DNA from: Burkholderiales bacterium
Lineage (GTDB): Bacteria > Pseudomonadota > Gammaproteobacteria > Burkholderiales > Casimicrobiaceae
Assembly: GCA_031270015.1 (NCBI GenBank)
Contig: JAISYH010000030.1
Location: forward strand, 1-56,637
Length of the DNA: 56,637 nt
Reading direction: 5' to 3'
In this document: one piece after another, positions 47,060-55,638 of the stretch
How positions within the stretch are numbered: position 1 is the stretch's first letter
Layout: each line of letters opens with the position of its first letter
Program-made: the position numbers and the translations under genes
Notes under the pieces: model-generated
Database searches by the model: none
The model's input: the letters and a program-made list of their open reading frames with translations, nothing else
What the model was told of the DNA's origin: nothing

Positions 47060-48499
47060 ATGTCTGATGTTTTCGATGTGGTCGTGATCGGCGCAGGTCC
47101 GGGCGGCTATATCGCCGCGATCAGGGCGGCGCAATTGGGCTTTTCGGTGGCGTGTATTGATCAAGCGGCGCGGCGTGATGGCAAACCCGCTCCGGGCGGG
47201 ACATGCACCAACGTCGGCTGCATTCCATCCAAAGCGTTGCTTCAGTCGTCTGAACATTTCGATATGGCGCGGCGGCATTTGAGCGAACACGGCATCGCTA
47301 TCAAAAGCGTGGCGATAGATATTCCCGCGATGATTGGACGGAAGGATAAAATCGTCGGTCAAACCAACGATGGAATCTTATATTTGTTCAAGAAAAATAA
47401 AATCAGATTTTATCAAGGCCGAGGCGCGTTTTCCACTCGGGACGGCAACCGCTGGACGTTGACCGTGGCGCCGACGGGGATAGCGAAAGAAACGGCGACA
47501 CTTTCGGCGCAACATGTGATCGTGGCGACCGGTTCGTCGCCGCGCGCGTTACCGAACGCGCCGTTCGACAATCAATATGTTCTCGATAACGAAGGCGCGT
47601 TGGCGATGCAAAGCGTGCCGAAACGTTTCGGCATCGTTGGCGCGGGCGTGATTGGGTTGGAGATGGGGTCGCTATGGCAGCGTTTGGGTGCGGAGGTGAC
47701 GTTGCTCGAAGCGTTGCCCGATTTTCTTAGTGTTGCCGATGACGCTGTAGCGAAAGAAGCTGCCAAACAGTTCAAAGCGCAAGGATTGACGATTCACACT
47801 GGAATCAATATCGAGGAAGTCAAAACGAACGACAAAGAAGTCAAAGTGCATTATCGTGACAGTAAGGGCGCGGAACAAAATGTGGTGTTCGATAAATTAG
47901 TCGTGTCCATCGGGCGGGTGCCGAATACGCAGGGATTGAACGCCGAAGCCGTCGGTTTGAAGCTGGACGAACGTGGCGCGATAGAAGTCGATGATTGCTG
48001 TCGCGCCAACTTGCCGAACGTGTGGGCGATAGGCGATGTAGTGCGCGGACCGATGTTGGCGCATAAAGCCGAAGAAGAAGGCAACGCGGTCGCTGAGCGT
48101 ATCGCCGGACAAAAGCCGCATGTCGATTTCAACACGATTCCTTATGTGATTTATACTTCACCGGAAATCGCTTGGGTCGGAAAAAACGAACAACAACTGA
48201 AAGCCGAAGGCGCCGATTATCGGAGTGGTCGTTTTCCGTTCATGGCAAATGGACGCGCGCGCGCAATGGGGGACACGCGCGGTTTCGTGAAATGGCTTGC
48301 CGATGCCCAAACGGATTGCGTACTTGGTTTACACATCATCGGTCCCTGTGCTTCCGAGTTGATCATGGAAGGTGTCATCGCTATAGAATTCGGCGCGTCT
48401 AGCGAAGATATTGCGCGGATTTGCCACGCTCACCCGACATTGGCAGAAGCCGTCAAAGAAGCGGCGTTGGCAATTGACGGCAGAACGTTGAATCTCTGA
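47060..48499 (+). CDS. lpd: Dihydrolipoyl dehydrogenase (E3)
   Basis: 479 residues from the ATG at 47060, preceded by GGAGAGGG. This flavoprotein reoxidises the lipoyl group of E2, reducing NAD. The FAD-binding motif GAGPGG (11-16) and redox cysteines C49 and C54 in GTCTNVGCIPSK are present. The NAD-binding stretch is GVIGLEMGSLWQRLG. The C-terminal HAHPTLAEA carries the catalytic histidine. It closes the gltA-sucA-sucB-lpd run. Confidence 0.97.
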   Translation: MSDVFDVVVIGAGPGGYIAAIRAAQLGFSVACIDQAARRDGKPAPGGTCTNVGCIPSKALLQSSEHFDMARRHLSEHGIAIKSVAIDIPAMIGRKDKIVGQTNDGILYLFKKNKIRFYQGRGAFSTRDGNRWTLTVAPTGIAKETATLSAQHVIVATGSSPRALPNAPFDNQYVLDNEGALAMQSVPKRFGIVGAGVIGLEMGSLWQRLGAEVTLLEALPDFLSVADDAVAKEAAKQFKAQGLTIHTGINIEEVKTNDKEVKVHYRDSKGAEQNVVFDKLVVSIGRVPNTQGLNAEAVGLKLDERGAIEVDDCCRANLPNVWAIGDVVRGPMLAHKAEEEGNAVAERIAGQKPHVDFNTIPYVIYTSPEIAWVGKNEQQLKAEGADYRSGRFPFMANGRARAMGDTRGFVKWLADAQTDCVLGLHIIGPCASELIMEGVIAIEFGASSEDIARICHAHPTLAEAVKEAALAIDGRTLNL

Positions 48500-48507
48500 T
48501 ATTGTGT

Positions 48508-48612
48508 CCGGCGGTTTCGCTTGCGCTTTACCGCCGGTTAGGGATATTTCGTCTCTGCGGGACTTTTCACAAAAACGAAAAGGCGGAAAATTCGAGGGTG
48601 TTTAATTAGATA
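48508..48612. other. Hairpin and dispersed repeat between lpd and the MarC gene
   Basis: CCGGCGGT (48508-48515) and ACCGCCGG (48530-48537) form a hairpin without a T run. GATATTTCGTCTCTGCG (48543-48559) is the exact reverse complement of 40535-40551. CGAAAAGGCGGAA (about 48582-48594) matches one arm of the terminator at 40251. The space thus holds fragments of repeats seen downstream of the surface-protein locus. Confidence 0.5.
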
Positions 48613-49284
48613 TTAGTTAGATAATTGCCCAAGTAATGACGACACACCATTCCAGATGATCTGTACGCCGATACAGAGAAGAATGAAAGCAAATAGGCGG
48701 AAGACAACTTGCGTTCCGGTTGTGCCGAGCAGTTTCATGATTTGATAAGCGTAGCGGAAACATAAGTAAATACTGGCGGCAACGACTGCCGCGCCGACGA
48801 CAAATGAGGGCGCGGCGGTAAACAAGGATTGCACCGAACTGGCGTGGTTTGCTCCGAGTGTGATGGCGACACTGATCGTTCCGGGTCCGACGGTCAACGG
48901 CAGCGTGAGCGGATAAAACGCCTTTGCCATTTTGTTTTTATCGGCATGTAATTCGCGTCGCGCTTCGCCGCTGGCAGTCTCTTCATTGCTGTCGCTCGTT
49001 TCTTGATGCAGTAAACCCCAACCGAGATGGCAGACAATCAAACCGCCGGCGACTTGTACTATCGGCACGGATAAACCGAAAAAAAGCAATACGAAGTTGC
49101 CAATGAACAATGAAGCGGCAAGCAGCAGAAAGGCATTGACAGCGACTCTGCGGGCGAGGAGTATTCGGTCTTTTTGCGTCAAACCATCGGTGATGGCGAT
49201 AAATATCGCCATGCTGCTCAATGGATTGGCGATGGGCAAAAGAGCGAGAACGACCAGCAGAAAATTTTCAATAACAACTCGCAT
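48613..49284 (-). CDS. MarC family integral membrane protein
   Basis: 223 residues with six predicted membrane segments, and an acidic/charged loop (about 95-118). The first segment carries LLPIANPLSSMAIFIA and the fourth PLTLPLTVGPGTISVAI, the two repeated NP/GP motifs typical of MarC (UPF0056). The function of the family is not settled despite the multiple-antibiotic-resistance name. It converges with lpd; 195 bp to pntB shows nothing clear. Confidence 0.88.
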   Translation of the reverse strand: MRVVIENFLLVVLALLPIANPLSSMAIFIAITDGLTQKDRILLARRVAVNAFLLLAASLFIGNFVLLFFGLSVPIVQVAGGLIVCHLGWGLLHQETSDSNEETASGEARRELHADKNKMAKAFYPLTLPLTVGPGTISVAITLGANHASSVQSLFTAAPSFVVGAAVVAASIYLCFRYAYQIMKLLGTTGTQVVFRLFAFILLCIGVQIIWNGVSSLLGQLSN

Positions 49285-49479
49285 GGCATAAACTATTGAT
49301 GATTGGCTTCTCCGTGAATAATAACAGAGGCTTCACATAAGTCAGTCTTACACTGCCCAATAAAATCAGAGGCGATCCTCCAGTATGGGTGCCTACCTGC
49401 TTCGTCCCTATGCTCGTTATAAGTAGTCGTATGCGCTGGTAAAGACGTTTTACGCGGTCTTTGCGTTATATGGAAACGA

Positions 49480-50865
49480 CTATTCAATCGCTTTGCCGAT
49501 ATCTTCGACGACTTTTTTCGCGTCACCAAACACCATCATGGTCTTTTCTAGATAAAAGAGCGGGTTATCGACGCCGGCGTAACCGGACGCCATCGAGCGT
49601 TTATTGACGATTACGGTACGTGCCTTATGCGCTTCGAGGATCGGCATACCATAGATTGGACTGCCTTTTTCTTCCGCCAGCGGGTTGACGACATCGTTGG
49701 CGCCAAGTATTAGCGCAACGTCGGCAACGCCGAATTCGTTGTTGATATCTTCCATTTCAAAAACTTGGTCGTAAGGCACTTCTGCTTCAGCGAGCAATAC
49801 ATTCATGTGCCCGGGCATTCGTCCTGCGACGGGGTGAATCGCGTAGCGCACATCGACGCCTTTTTCACGGAGTTTGTCCGCCAATTCTTTGACGGCGTGC
49901 TGGGCGCGGGCGACGGCAAGCCCGTATCCGGGTACGATGATGACGCTCTCGGCGTTACCCATGATAAACGCGGCGTCATCGGCGCTGCCGGATTTGACGG
50001 TTTTTTGTCCGGCGTCCGCGACTTGAGCGCCTTCTTCCGCGCCGAAACCGCCGAGGATCACGCTGATGAAATTACGGTTCATCGCTTTACACATGATGTA
50101 CGATAGAATCGCGCCGCTCGAACCGACGAGCGACCCCGAAATGATGAGCATCGGGTTATTGAGTGAGAAACCGATGCCGGCGGCTGCCCAGCCAGAATAG
50201 CTGTTTAACATCGAGATCACGACCGGCATGTCCGCGCCGCCAATGGGAATGATCATCAGCACGCCGAGCAAAAAGGCGAGGGAAGTCATGATGATGAACG
50301 GCGTCCAACCGCCGCCCGTGAAAAACCACACGCCGAAACCGATCATCGCGATGGCTAGCGCGAGGTTGAGAAAGTGTTGTCCCGCAAACACGATTGGCGC
50401 GCTTTTGATCTTGCCGGACAATTTGCCAAACGCGATAACCGAGCCAGAGAAAGTAATCGCGCCGATGAATGTGCCGATGAATAGCTCGAACATATTGCCG
50501 GTCGGGATCGGATCGGACAGCCCCAGCGCAGGCGGGTTGTTGACCGTCGCTACGGCGATCAGCACGGCGGCGAGACCGACCAGCGAGTGCATCGCCGCGA
50601 CCAGTTCCGGCATTTGGGTCATCTGCACGCGACGCGCAACCACCGTACCAATCGTGCCGCCGACGATGATACCGACGATGATACCGGCGACGTTGCCGGA
50701 AATTTTATAGGCGACGAGAAAAGTCATGATTACCGCAATCGCCATCCCGGAAATGCCGAAAACGTTCCCACGTCGCGCGGTGGAAGGATGGGAAAGCCCT
50801 TTCAACGCCAGAATGAAGCAGACGGAGGCGACGAGGTAGCACAAAACAACTACATTAGCGCTCAT
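49480..50865 (-). CDS. pntB: NAD(P) transhydrogenase beta subunit
   Basis: 461 residues. About nine membrane segments (domain II beta, about 1-265) include the proton-channel region with HSLVGLAAVLIA. The soluble NADP(H)-binding domain III (about 285-461) has GYGLAVARAQ, the RMPGHMNVLLAEA loop and KRSMASGYAGVDN. With the alpha subunits it couples proton entry to hydride transfer from NADH to NADP. It begins 12 bp after pntAB. Confidence 0.97.
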   Translation of the reverse strand: MSANVVVLCYLVASVCFILALKGLSHPSTARRGNVFGISGMAIAVIMTFLVAYKISGNVAGIIVGIIVGGTIGTVVARRVQMTQMPELVAAMHSLVGLAAVLIAVATVNNPPALGLSDPIPTGNMFELFIGTFIGAITFSGSVIAFGKLSGKIKSAPIVFAGQHFLNLALAIAMIGFGVWFFTGGGWTPFIIMTSLAFLLGVLMIIPIGGADMPVVISMLNSYSGWAAAGIGFSLNNPMLIISGSLVGSSGAILSYIMCKAMNRNFISVILGGFGAEEGAQVADAGQKTVKSGSADDAAFIMGNAESVIIVPGYGLAVARAQHAVKELADKLREKGVDVRYAIHPVAGRMPGHMNVLLAEAEVPYDQVFEMEDINNEFGVADVALILGANDVVNPLAEEKGSPIYGMPILEAHKARTVIVNKRSMASGYAGVDNPLFYLEKTMMVFGDAKKVVEDIGKAIE

Positions 50866-50877
50866 ATTCGTTTCCCC

Positions 50878-51201
50878 TCACTGCTTTTCCGAATCGTTTT
50901 TCGCGGACGCTTTGGGTTCTTTTTTCTTGAACATTTCCAGCATCCGGCGGGTCACCAGAAAGCCGCCAAAGACATTCACGGAAGCAAGCGCCACCGCCAG
51001 CACGCCGACCCAGCCACCCCAGTCGAAGGCGGCGGGCGCCGCCGCCAACATCGCGCCGACCAAGATAATGCCCGAAATAGCGTTGGTCACCGACATCAAT
51101 GGCGTATGCAGCGCCGGCGTGACGTTCCACACCACGTGATAACCGACGAAAATCGCCAGTACGAAAACAATTAAATTAACAACGATAGGATCGATATCCA
51201 T
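50878..51201 (-). CDS. pntAB: NAD(P) transhydrogenase alpha subunit, membrane part
   Basis: 107 residues, the split-off membrane domain of the alpha subunit (domain II alpha). Three or four hydrophobic segments (about 8-26, 36-54, 63-87) include [19 protein letters not shown], the conserved proton-channel stretch. The C-terminus is lysine-rich and soluble. It lies 30 bp after pntAA and before pntB; the three-gene form is common in beta- and alphaproteobacteria. Confidence 0.95.
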   Translation of the reverse strand: MDIDPIVVNLIVFVLAIFVGYHVVWNVTPALHTPLMSVTNAISGIILVGAMLAAAPAAFDWGGWVGVLAVALASVNVFGGFLVTRRMLEMFKKKEPKASAKNDSEKQ

Positions 51202-51231
51202 GTGAAATTCTCCAAAATAAATTCGACGTGA

Positions 51232-52365
51232 TCAGGGCTGCGCTTTGGGTTGATGAAGCGCGCCATTTTTGCACAATAAGGTTGCTTGAATGATTTCGTC
51301 ATCTTCGGGTAAAGCAAAAGCGCCGTTTTTCGCGTCGATCATCAGATTGAGAAAATTGAGCATGTTGCGCGCGTACAAAGCGCTGGCGTCGGCAGGAACC
51401 GAAGCGGGCAAATTTACCGCGCCGATAATTTTGACGCCGTTCACTTCTTTTATGATACCGGCTTCCGTACCTTCGACATTACCGCCTTGCTCTGCCGCGA
51501 GATCGACGATCACCGCGCCTACTTTCATCGCCGCGACGGTTTCTGCCTTGATGAGTTTGGGAGCAGGACGACCGGGAATTTGCGCGGTCGTAATCAAAAT
51601 ATCCATTTGCAATGCGCGTTCGTGAACGATTTTTGCTTGCCGCGCCATCCATTCTGGTGGCATCGGACGCGCATAACCGCCGACGCCTTCGGCAATCTCG
51701 CGTTCTTCGTTCGTTTCATAAGGCACATCGACCCATTTTGCGCCGAGCGATGCCACCTGATCTTTTACCGACGGGCGGACATCCGACGCTTCGATCACCG
51801 CGCCAAGCCGTTTAGCTGTCGCAATCGCCTGCAAGCCAGCGACGCCGACGCCCAAAATCAACACTCGCGCAGCTTTCACCGTACCCGCTGCCGTCATTAG
51901 CATCGGAACGAAGCGACCATATTCATTCGCGGCGAGCAACACCGCTTTATAACCGGCAATGTTGGCTTGCGACGATAGCACGTCCATCGATTGAGCGCGG
52001 GTAATGCGTGGCAGTTTTTCCAGCGCCAAAGCCGTCACGCCGGCATTGGCATAACGACCGATCATCTCCGTATCAAAGGGATTGAGTAAGCCGATCAACA
52101 AAGCCCCCTTTTTTAACAGCGGGGTTTCCTCCTGCTGTGGACCGCGTACTTTCAGCACGATATCGGCGGCAAACGCTTCGGCGGCTGTGCCGATTTTCGC
52201 GCCGACTGCCTCAAAAGCCGAGTCGAGAATACTGCTTGCTAGACCTGCGCCCGTTTCAACCAGTACCGTATTTGCGTCGGACGCCAATATTTTTTTTACC
52301 GTCTCTGGAGTTGCCGCAACGCGCGTTTCGCCGGACAGTTTCTCTTTGGGAATACCAATCAACAT
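51232..52365 (-). CDS. pntAA: NAD(P) transhydrogenase alpha subunit, NAD-binding part
   Basis: 377 residues. This is soluble domain I of the transhydrogenase, related to alanine dehydrogenase. The N-terminus LIGIPKEKLSGETRVAATP, the dinucleotide-binding VLILGVGVAGLQAIATAKRLG and the mobile-loop region after PGRPAPKLI are typical. First gene of pntAA-pntAB-pntB. The 180 bp upstream (52366-52545) shows no clear promoter. Confidence 0.96.
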   Translation of the reverse strand: MLIGIPKEKLSGETRVAATPETVKKILASDANTVLVETGAGLASSILDSAFEAVGAKIGTAAEAFAADIVLKVRGPQQEETPLLKKGALLIGLLNPFDTEMIGRYANAGVTALALEKLPRITRAQSMDVLSSQANIAGYKAVLLAANEYGRFVPMLMTAAGTVKAARVLILGVGVAGLQAIATAKRLGAVIEASDVRPSVKDQVASLGAKWVDVPYETNEEREIAEGVGGYARPMPPEWMARQAKIVHERALQMDILITTAQIPGRPAPKLIKAETVAAMKVGAVIVDLAAEQGGNVEGTEAGIIKEVNGVKIIGAVNLPASVPADASALYARNMLNFLNLMIDAKNGAFALPEDDEIIQATLLCKNGALHQPKAQP

Positions 52366-52545
52366 ATAAAAACGTTCCTCGTGTTTGACGCGCTTGTTTC
52401 CACTAGAGCGACAAGCGGAAAAAGCGATTGTAAATTAATCCATGCCACGAATTATAAAGGGAAGAGCCAGGGCTATAACCACATTTTCAAAATTTACCGC
52501 ATGGTTTTTTCTCGAATTATGCGCTTGCTTGTTTGAAGTACGCGC

Positions 52546-52782
52546 TTAAGAGCCGATTGACGCGAGGCTGTTCTCTGGCATAAACGCGGTTTTGCGGTGT
52601 ATTTTCGAGGCGGTGGTTGTATCGGCTTCGATGTATTCGCCATTGGGTAAGGTAATTCGGTGGCTTGGATAGGTGTGGGCTAGAGGCGTGTGGAGTACGA
52701 AAAAGAGGAGGAGGAGGAAAAGCAAGCGTCTGATCCATGCGCTCAGAATGACGAAGTCGTAATAGGTCCGAAATATAATCAT
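52546..52782 (-). CDS. Short ORF with signal-peptide-like start (possible gene remnant)
   Basis: 78 codons. The middle reads WIRRLLFLLLLFFVLHTPLA, a convincing signal peptide, then HTYPSHRITLPNGEYIEAD before the frame ends at residue 78. No ribosome binding site precedes ATG 52782, and the first codons overlap sequence like intergenic repeat (CGTCATTCTGAGCG). It may be a small exported protein or the truncated 5' end of a larger secreted gene, perhaps Rhs-related. Low certainty. Confidence 0.35.
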   Translation of the reverse strand: MIIFRTYYDFVILSAWIRRLLFLLLLFFVLHTPLAHTYPSHRITLPNGEYIEADTTTASKIHRKTAFMPENSLASIGS

Positions 52783-52815
52783 AATTTTACGACTATGAAA
52801 GATCTTTTCAGATTT

Positions 52816-53607
52816 TCATATAGCTAATATCTCTATCAAATTATCGTAAAACCTGCTTCCGTTTGGAATATTCAATTCATTGATTAAATCAAACCAGCTA
52901 TCTTGATATCGATATGAATGATCGCCAAGCGTCCCCCTGTAATCGTTTTCCTGAATGATTTTTCCAGATGCTTTAACCTCAACAAGTAATAACGCGCTGA
53001 GACTGTCCAAGATATCAAGACTATCTTTTGCCACAAGATATTGAAGCAATAGTCCAGATAAATTAATCAGACATATCGAATCCTTTACAGGAAAGATGCT
53101 ATATGGCGCCGTATCGTTGAATTCCACCTCATTAGAACCGGATTCGAGAAAATCCGTTATTGAGACGAAAAAGTCTTTAGAAATTTTTGCTATATCACAT
53201 TGACTTAAACTTATCTTTATTACTCTAAATAAAATATAGTCTAAATAGTCTAAATAATTACCATATCCTTTTCGTAATATAATAGCGGCACACCAAACAT
53301 AAAGATAAAATACGGGGATCTTCTCTTCATCGCTTAAACCCGAATTAAGTAAACCATACAAGCTTTCCGAAATAATCCATAAGTATTCAGAAGACTCTTT
53401 GCATGAAATAGTGGGCAAAAAACCGTTTAAAAAAATATTTCTTATCTTCTCGGATACCTCATTATCATTATGATAATATTTATAAGCATCCAGTTCTCCC
53501 ATACATGAAACAATATGATCTATTCTTTCTCTGGATATTTTTCTTAGAGAAAGATGAAAGCATTCATCGATATGGTTATGTATTTTTCTTGTACGCATAC
53601 TAATCAT
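52816..53607 (-). CDS. Putative immunity protein (module 4)
   Basis: 263 residues, A+T-rich, mostly alpha-helical, without signal peptide or membrane span; no family recognised. Its ATG overlaps the stop of the upstream Rhs tip gene (ATGA at 53604-53607), the tight coupling usual between a polymorphic toxin and its cognate immunity gene. Assignment as immunity rests on this position, on size and on the repeated toxin/immunity layout around it. Confidence 0.6.
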   Translation of the reverse strand: MISMRTRKIHNHIDECFHLSLRKISRERIDHIVSCMGELDAYKYYHNDNEVSEKIRNIFLNGFLPTISCKESSEYLWIISESLYGLLNSGLSDEEKIPVFYLYVWCAAIILRKGYGNYLDYLDYILFRVIKISLSQCDIAKISKDFFVSITDFLESGSNEVEFNDTAPYSIFPVKDSICLINLSGLLLQYLVAKDSLDILDSLSALLLVEVKASGKIIQENDYRGTLGDHSYRYQDSWFDLINELNIPNGSRFYDNLIEILAI

Positions 53608-54050
53608 ATGCTACAGCTTAAACATTTTGCAAGTGCCTTTTGGCAATTTACATATTTATTTAGCGCCTGATTTCTGGGTTCAGGATGATCTTTTCTAGTA
53701 GGAAAAACTTTATCACATCCACGTTGTATATATAGATCGCGTAGCGTATAACAAGCACACGCCAGAGCAGTATTAAAACGTAATAAAGAGCAGTTAGGGT
53801 CTATACAACAGTGAACCGCATCGTAACCGTAGCCTTCGATGGGTAGTCCGTTCGGGTTGGTTTCATTTTGTTGGAGCGATGTTGGCGGAATCGCCTGGGT
53901 CAGGCGATCCAGCGTATCGTAACCATATTGATAGATACCTTCTTCGGTCTGCCTTTGGACGATGTTGCCCGCTTTGTCGTATTGATAACGGTAATCCATG
54001 ATAATGTCACCAGTCGGGGTTTCCGCGGCGCCTGTACCTATACAGTAAAA
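53604..54050 (-). CDS. Orphan Rhs tip: YD-repeat fragment plus cysteine-rich C-terminal domain
   Basis: The open frame runs from 54050, just after an in-frame TAA; the first ATG is at 53999, giving 131 residues. Residues 1-60 hold YD repeats (YRYQYDKAGNIVQRQ, YQYGYDTLDRLTQA) of an Rhs core. At GYGYDAVH the core pattern breaks into a cysteine-rich tip (CCIDPNC, ACACYTLRDLYIQRGCDKV, DHPEPRNQALNKY, CQKALAKCLSC). The lack of an N-terminus marks it as a displaced tip that could be recombined onto a full-length Rhs gene. Toxin activity is inferred from layout; no enzymatic motif is recognised. Confidence 0.65.
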   Translation of the reverse strand, partial: FYCIGTGAAETPTGDIIMDYRYQYDKAGNIVQRQTEEGIYQYGYDTLDRLTQAIPPTSLQQNETNPNGLPIEGYGYDAVHCCIDPNCSLLRFNTALACACYTLRDLYIQRGCDKVFPTRKDHPEPRNQALNKYVNCQKALAKCLSCSI

Positions 54051-54134
54051 TTAATCAAAAGCATATTTCGTAATATCTAGCCCATGTTTCCCTAAATAAT
54101 GCGATTTGTGTACATCGACGAGCAAGAAAGACTA

Positions 54135-54587
54135 TTAAGGAGAACGAGGACGATCTGGATCAAGGTGTGGATATTCATTTGCTATTGAAATAATCCCTTC
54201 ATTACAAATAGTTTTTGCAATATTGCTGATCCTGCTCATATACATTTCCTTTTTGTCTTTATTCCGCATAGAATCAACGATATTGATAGCTATATTGATT
54301 TCTTCACTTATTTTCAAGTAGATATTCATAAGATTTTGAGCAACTATTTTGTCTTCCATAAATTTATTATATTCCATTAGCGGCTCTGCTCGATTACTTG
54401 TTTTAATGTCATTATCACATTTGTTGTCAAGCGTTAACTTTGCCGCGATCAGCAACCCCGCGACAGAGTTCAACATATAATTAACATCACTTTTTGTGAC
54501 AACATCGTCATCATCTAACAACGATATTTTGTTTAACGCTTTCTCAAGTAGATCAATAACTTTTTCCTGTTTTTGGTCTTTTAACAT
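54135..54587 (-). CDS. Putative immunity protein (module 3)
   Basis: 150 residues from ATG 54587, chosen for the AGAGGAAA ribosome binding site; an earlier ATG at 54620 overlaps the upstream tip remnant. The protein is acidic, helical, and rich in Asn, Asp, Ile and Lys, with no signal peptide. No family recognised. It follows the broken tip at 54610-54801 and so takes the immunity position of the module. Confidence 0.55.
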   Translation of the reverse strand: MLKDQKQEKVIDLLEKALNKISLLDDDDVVTKSDVNYMLNSVAGLLIAAKLTLDNKCDNDIKTSNRAEPLMEYNKFMEDKIVAQNLMNIYLKISEEINIAINIVDSMRNKDKKEMYMSRISNIAKTICNEGIISIANEYPHLDPDRPRSP

Positions 54588-54609
54588 ATTTTCCTCTGGT
54601 GTAAGCCTG

Positions 54610-54801
54610 TCAATAACCATAACAACCCTGTGCTTCAGAGCACTCTCTAGTACACCTTCTAGTTATTCCTAATCTATCACGAACTTTCTGACCTTGCGCT
54701 CATTCCCAGCACGCCGTCCAACACGCAGCATAAACGGGTTTACACTTGTCAGGAGTTTTTTCCGGTGTGTTCCGGTGAGCAGCTATTATTCGGCAGAATA
54801 G
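54610..54801 (-). pseudogene. Broken Rhs tip remnant with in-frame stop
   Basis: A single minus-strand frame reads RNTPEKTPDKCKPVYAACW, then TACWE, a TGA at 54700-54702, then AQGQKVRDRLGITRRCTREC and SEAQGCYGY before the final TGA at 54610-54612. The cysteine spacing continues across the stop, so this looks like a toxin-tip tail inactivated by a nonsense mutation. It has no start of its own and no YD repeats. The next gene begins at its end. Confidence 0.5.
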
Positions 54802-54855
54802 CTATATTATTACATTTTGCTGTACAAGTCCATCGCGAAATTTAGATCGCTGCGA

Positions 54856-55404
54856 TTAAGATAAGTTGTGTTCAATACACGTAATATCAATAAACATTTT
54901 CTCTATTTTATCCCGATAATCTTCCGAAATAATATAAAAAAATGTGTCATCATCATAAACAACATGCAATAATTTTCTTGCCTTCGATAAATTTCGCTTT
55001 ACACCAATTCCTTTCAAGTACATTTCAGCTTCTTCTATATAAGCTAAAGCGGAAACATATAAATCACTGCTTTTTTGAGCATTTCGTAAGTAGTATAATG
55101 CGCTTTTATACTCCTTCAAAACATTTTTATATACAAAGGCAGCATTGTACATCGCTAGAGCATTTCCTTTCTTTATCGCTTTTTTATAAAAAATAATTGC
55201 TTTGTTTGCATCTTTCTTAATGCCATTTCCACTTAAAAATAGATCCCCCATACGGTTCAGGGAGTCCTCATGTCCTTCATCGGCTAAACAAGAATATAAC
55301 TTATACGCAAGTTTTGAATATCCAATATCAAATAACCAATCGGCTTTAATAAAAACCGACTCCATATATCGCTTTTTAAATTTTTCAGCGTCTTTGTTCT
55401 TCAT
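54856..55404 (-). CDS. Sel1-like repeat protein, putative immunity (module 2)
   Basis: 182 residues from ATG 55404 (MKNKDAEKFKKRYMESVFIK). At least two Sel1/TPR-like helical repeats are visible: SLNRMGDLFLSGNGIKKDAN then AIIFYKKAIKKGNALAMYNA, and a second with EAEMYLKGIGVKRNLSKARK. Such repeats mediate protein-protein contacts. It starts 5 bases after the stop of a short tip tail, the immunity position. Sel1-repeat proteins are found beside polymorphic toxins, but the role here is inferred. Confidence 0.65.
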   Translation of the reverse strand: MKNKDAEKFKKRYMESVFIKADWLFDIGYSKLAYKLYSCLADEGHEDSLNRMGDLFLSGNGIKKDANKAIIFYKKAIKKGNALAMYNAAFVYKNVLKEYKSALYYLRNAQKSSDLYVSALAYIEEAEMYLKGIGVKRNLSKARKLLHVVYDDDTFFYIISEDYRDKIEKMFIDITCIEHNLS

Positions 55405-55409
55405 AATTA

Positions 55410-55586
55410 CTATACCTTCCAATTTGGTGGAGGAAAACCAGGAGTTCCATCAGGTGGAAATGGTTTAGGCGTTTTTTTGCCTGTGTGCGGACAAGTGGAA
55501 AATGATCCACCACTGGAAACCCGCCTTGCAGGTCTTTCAGATCGTTTTTGGCGAAGACAGAGTTCCTGTCCATGTGTTATGATTTC
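55410..55586 (-). pseudogene. Rhs tip tail fragment (module 2)
   Basis: An open minus-strand frame of 58 codons without any ATG reads HGQELCLRQKRSERPARR, then GGSFSTCPHTGKKTPKPFPP and DGTPGFPPPNWKV before TAG at 55410-55412. The proline-rich end and absence of a start suggest the tail of a displaced toxin tip. An alternative frame (55385-55573) has an ATG but no ribosome binding site and overlaps the next gene; the choice is uncertain. Confidence 0.4.
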
Positions 55587-55638
55587 CTATGACTTCTTTG
55601 AAATGACACAGTTGGATTTACAGACTCAAGTAGTCCGA

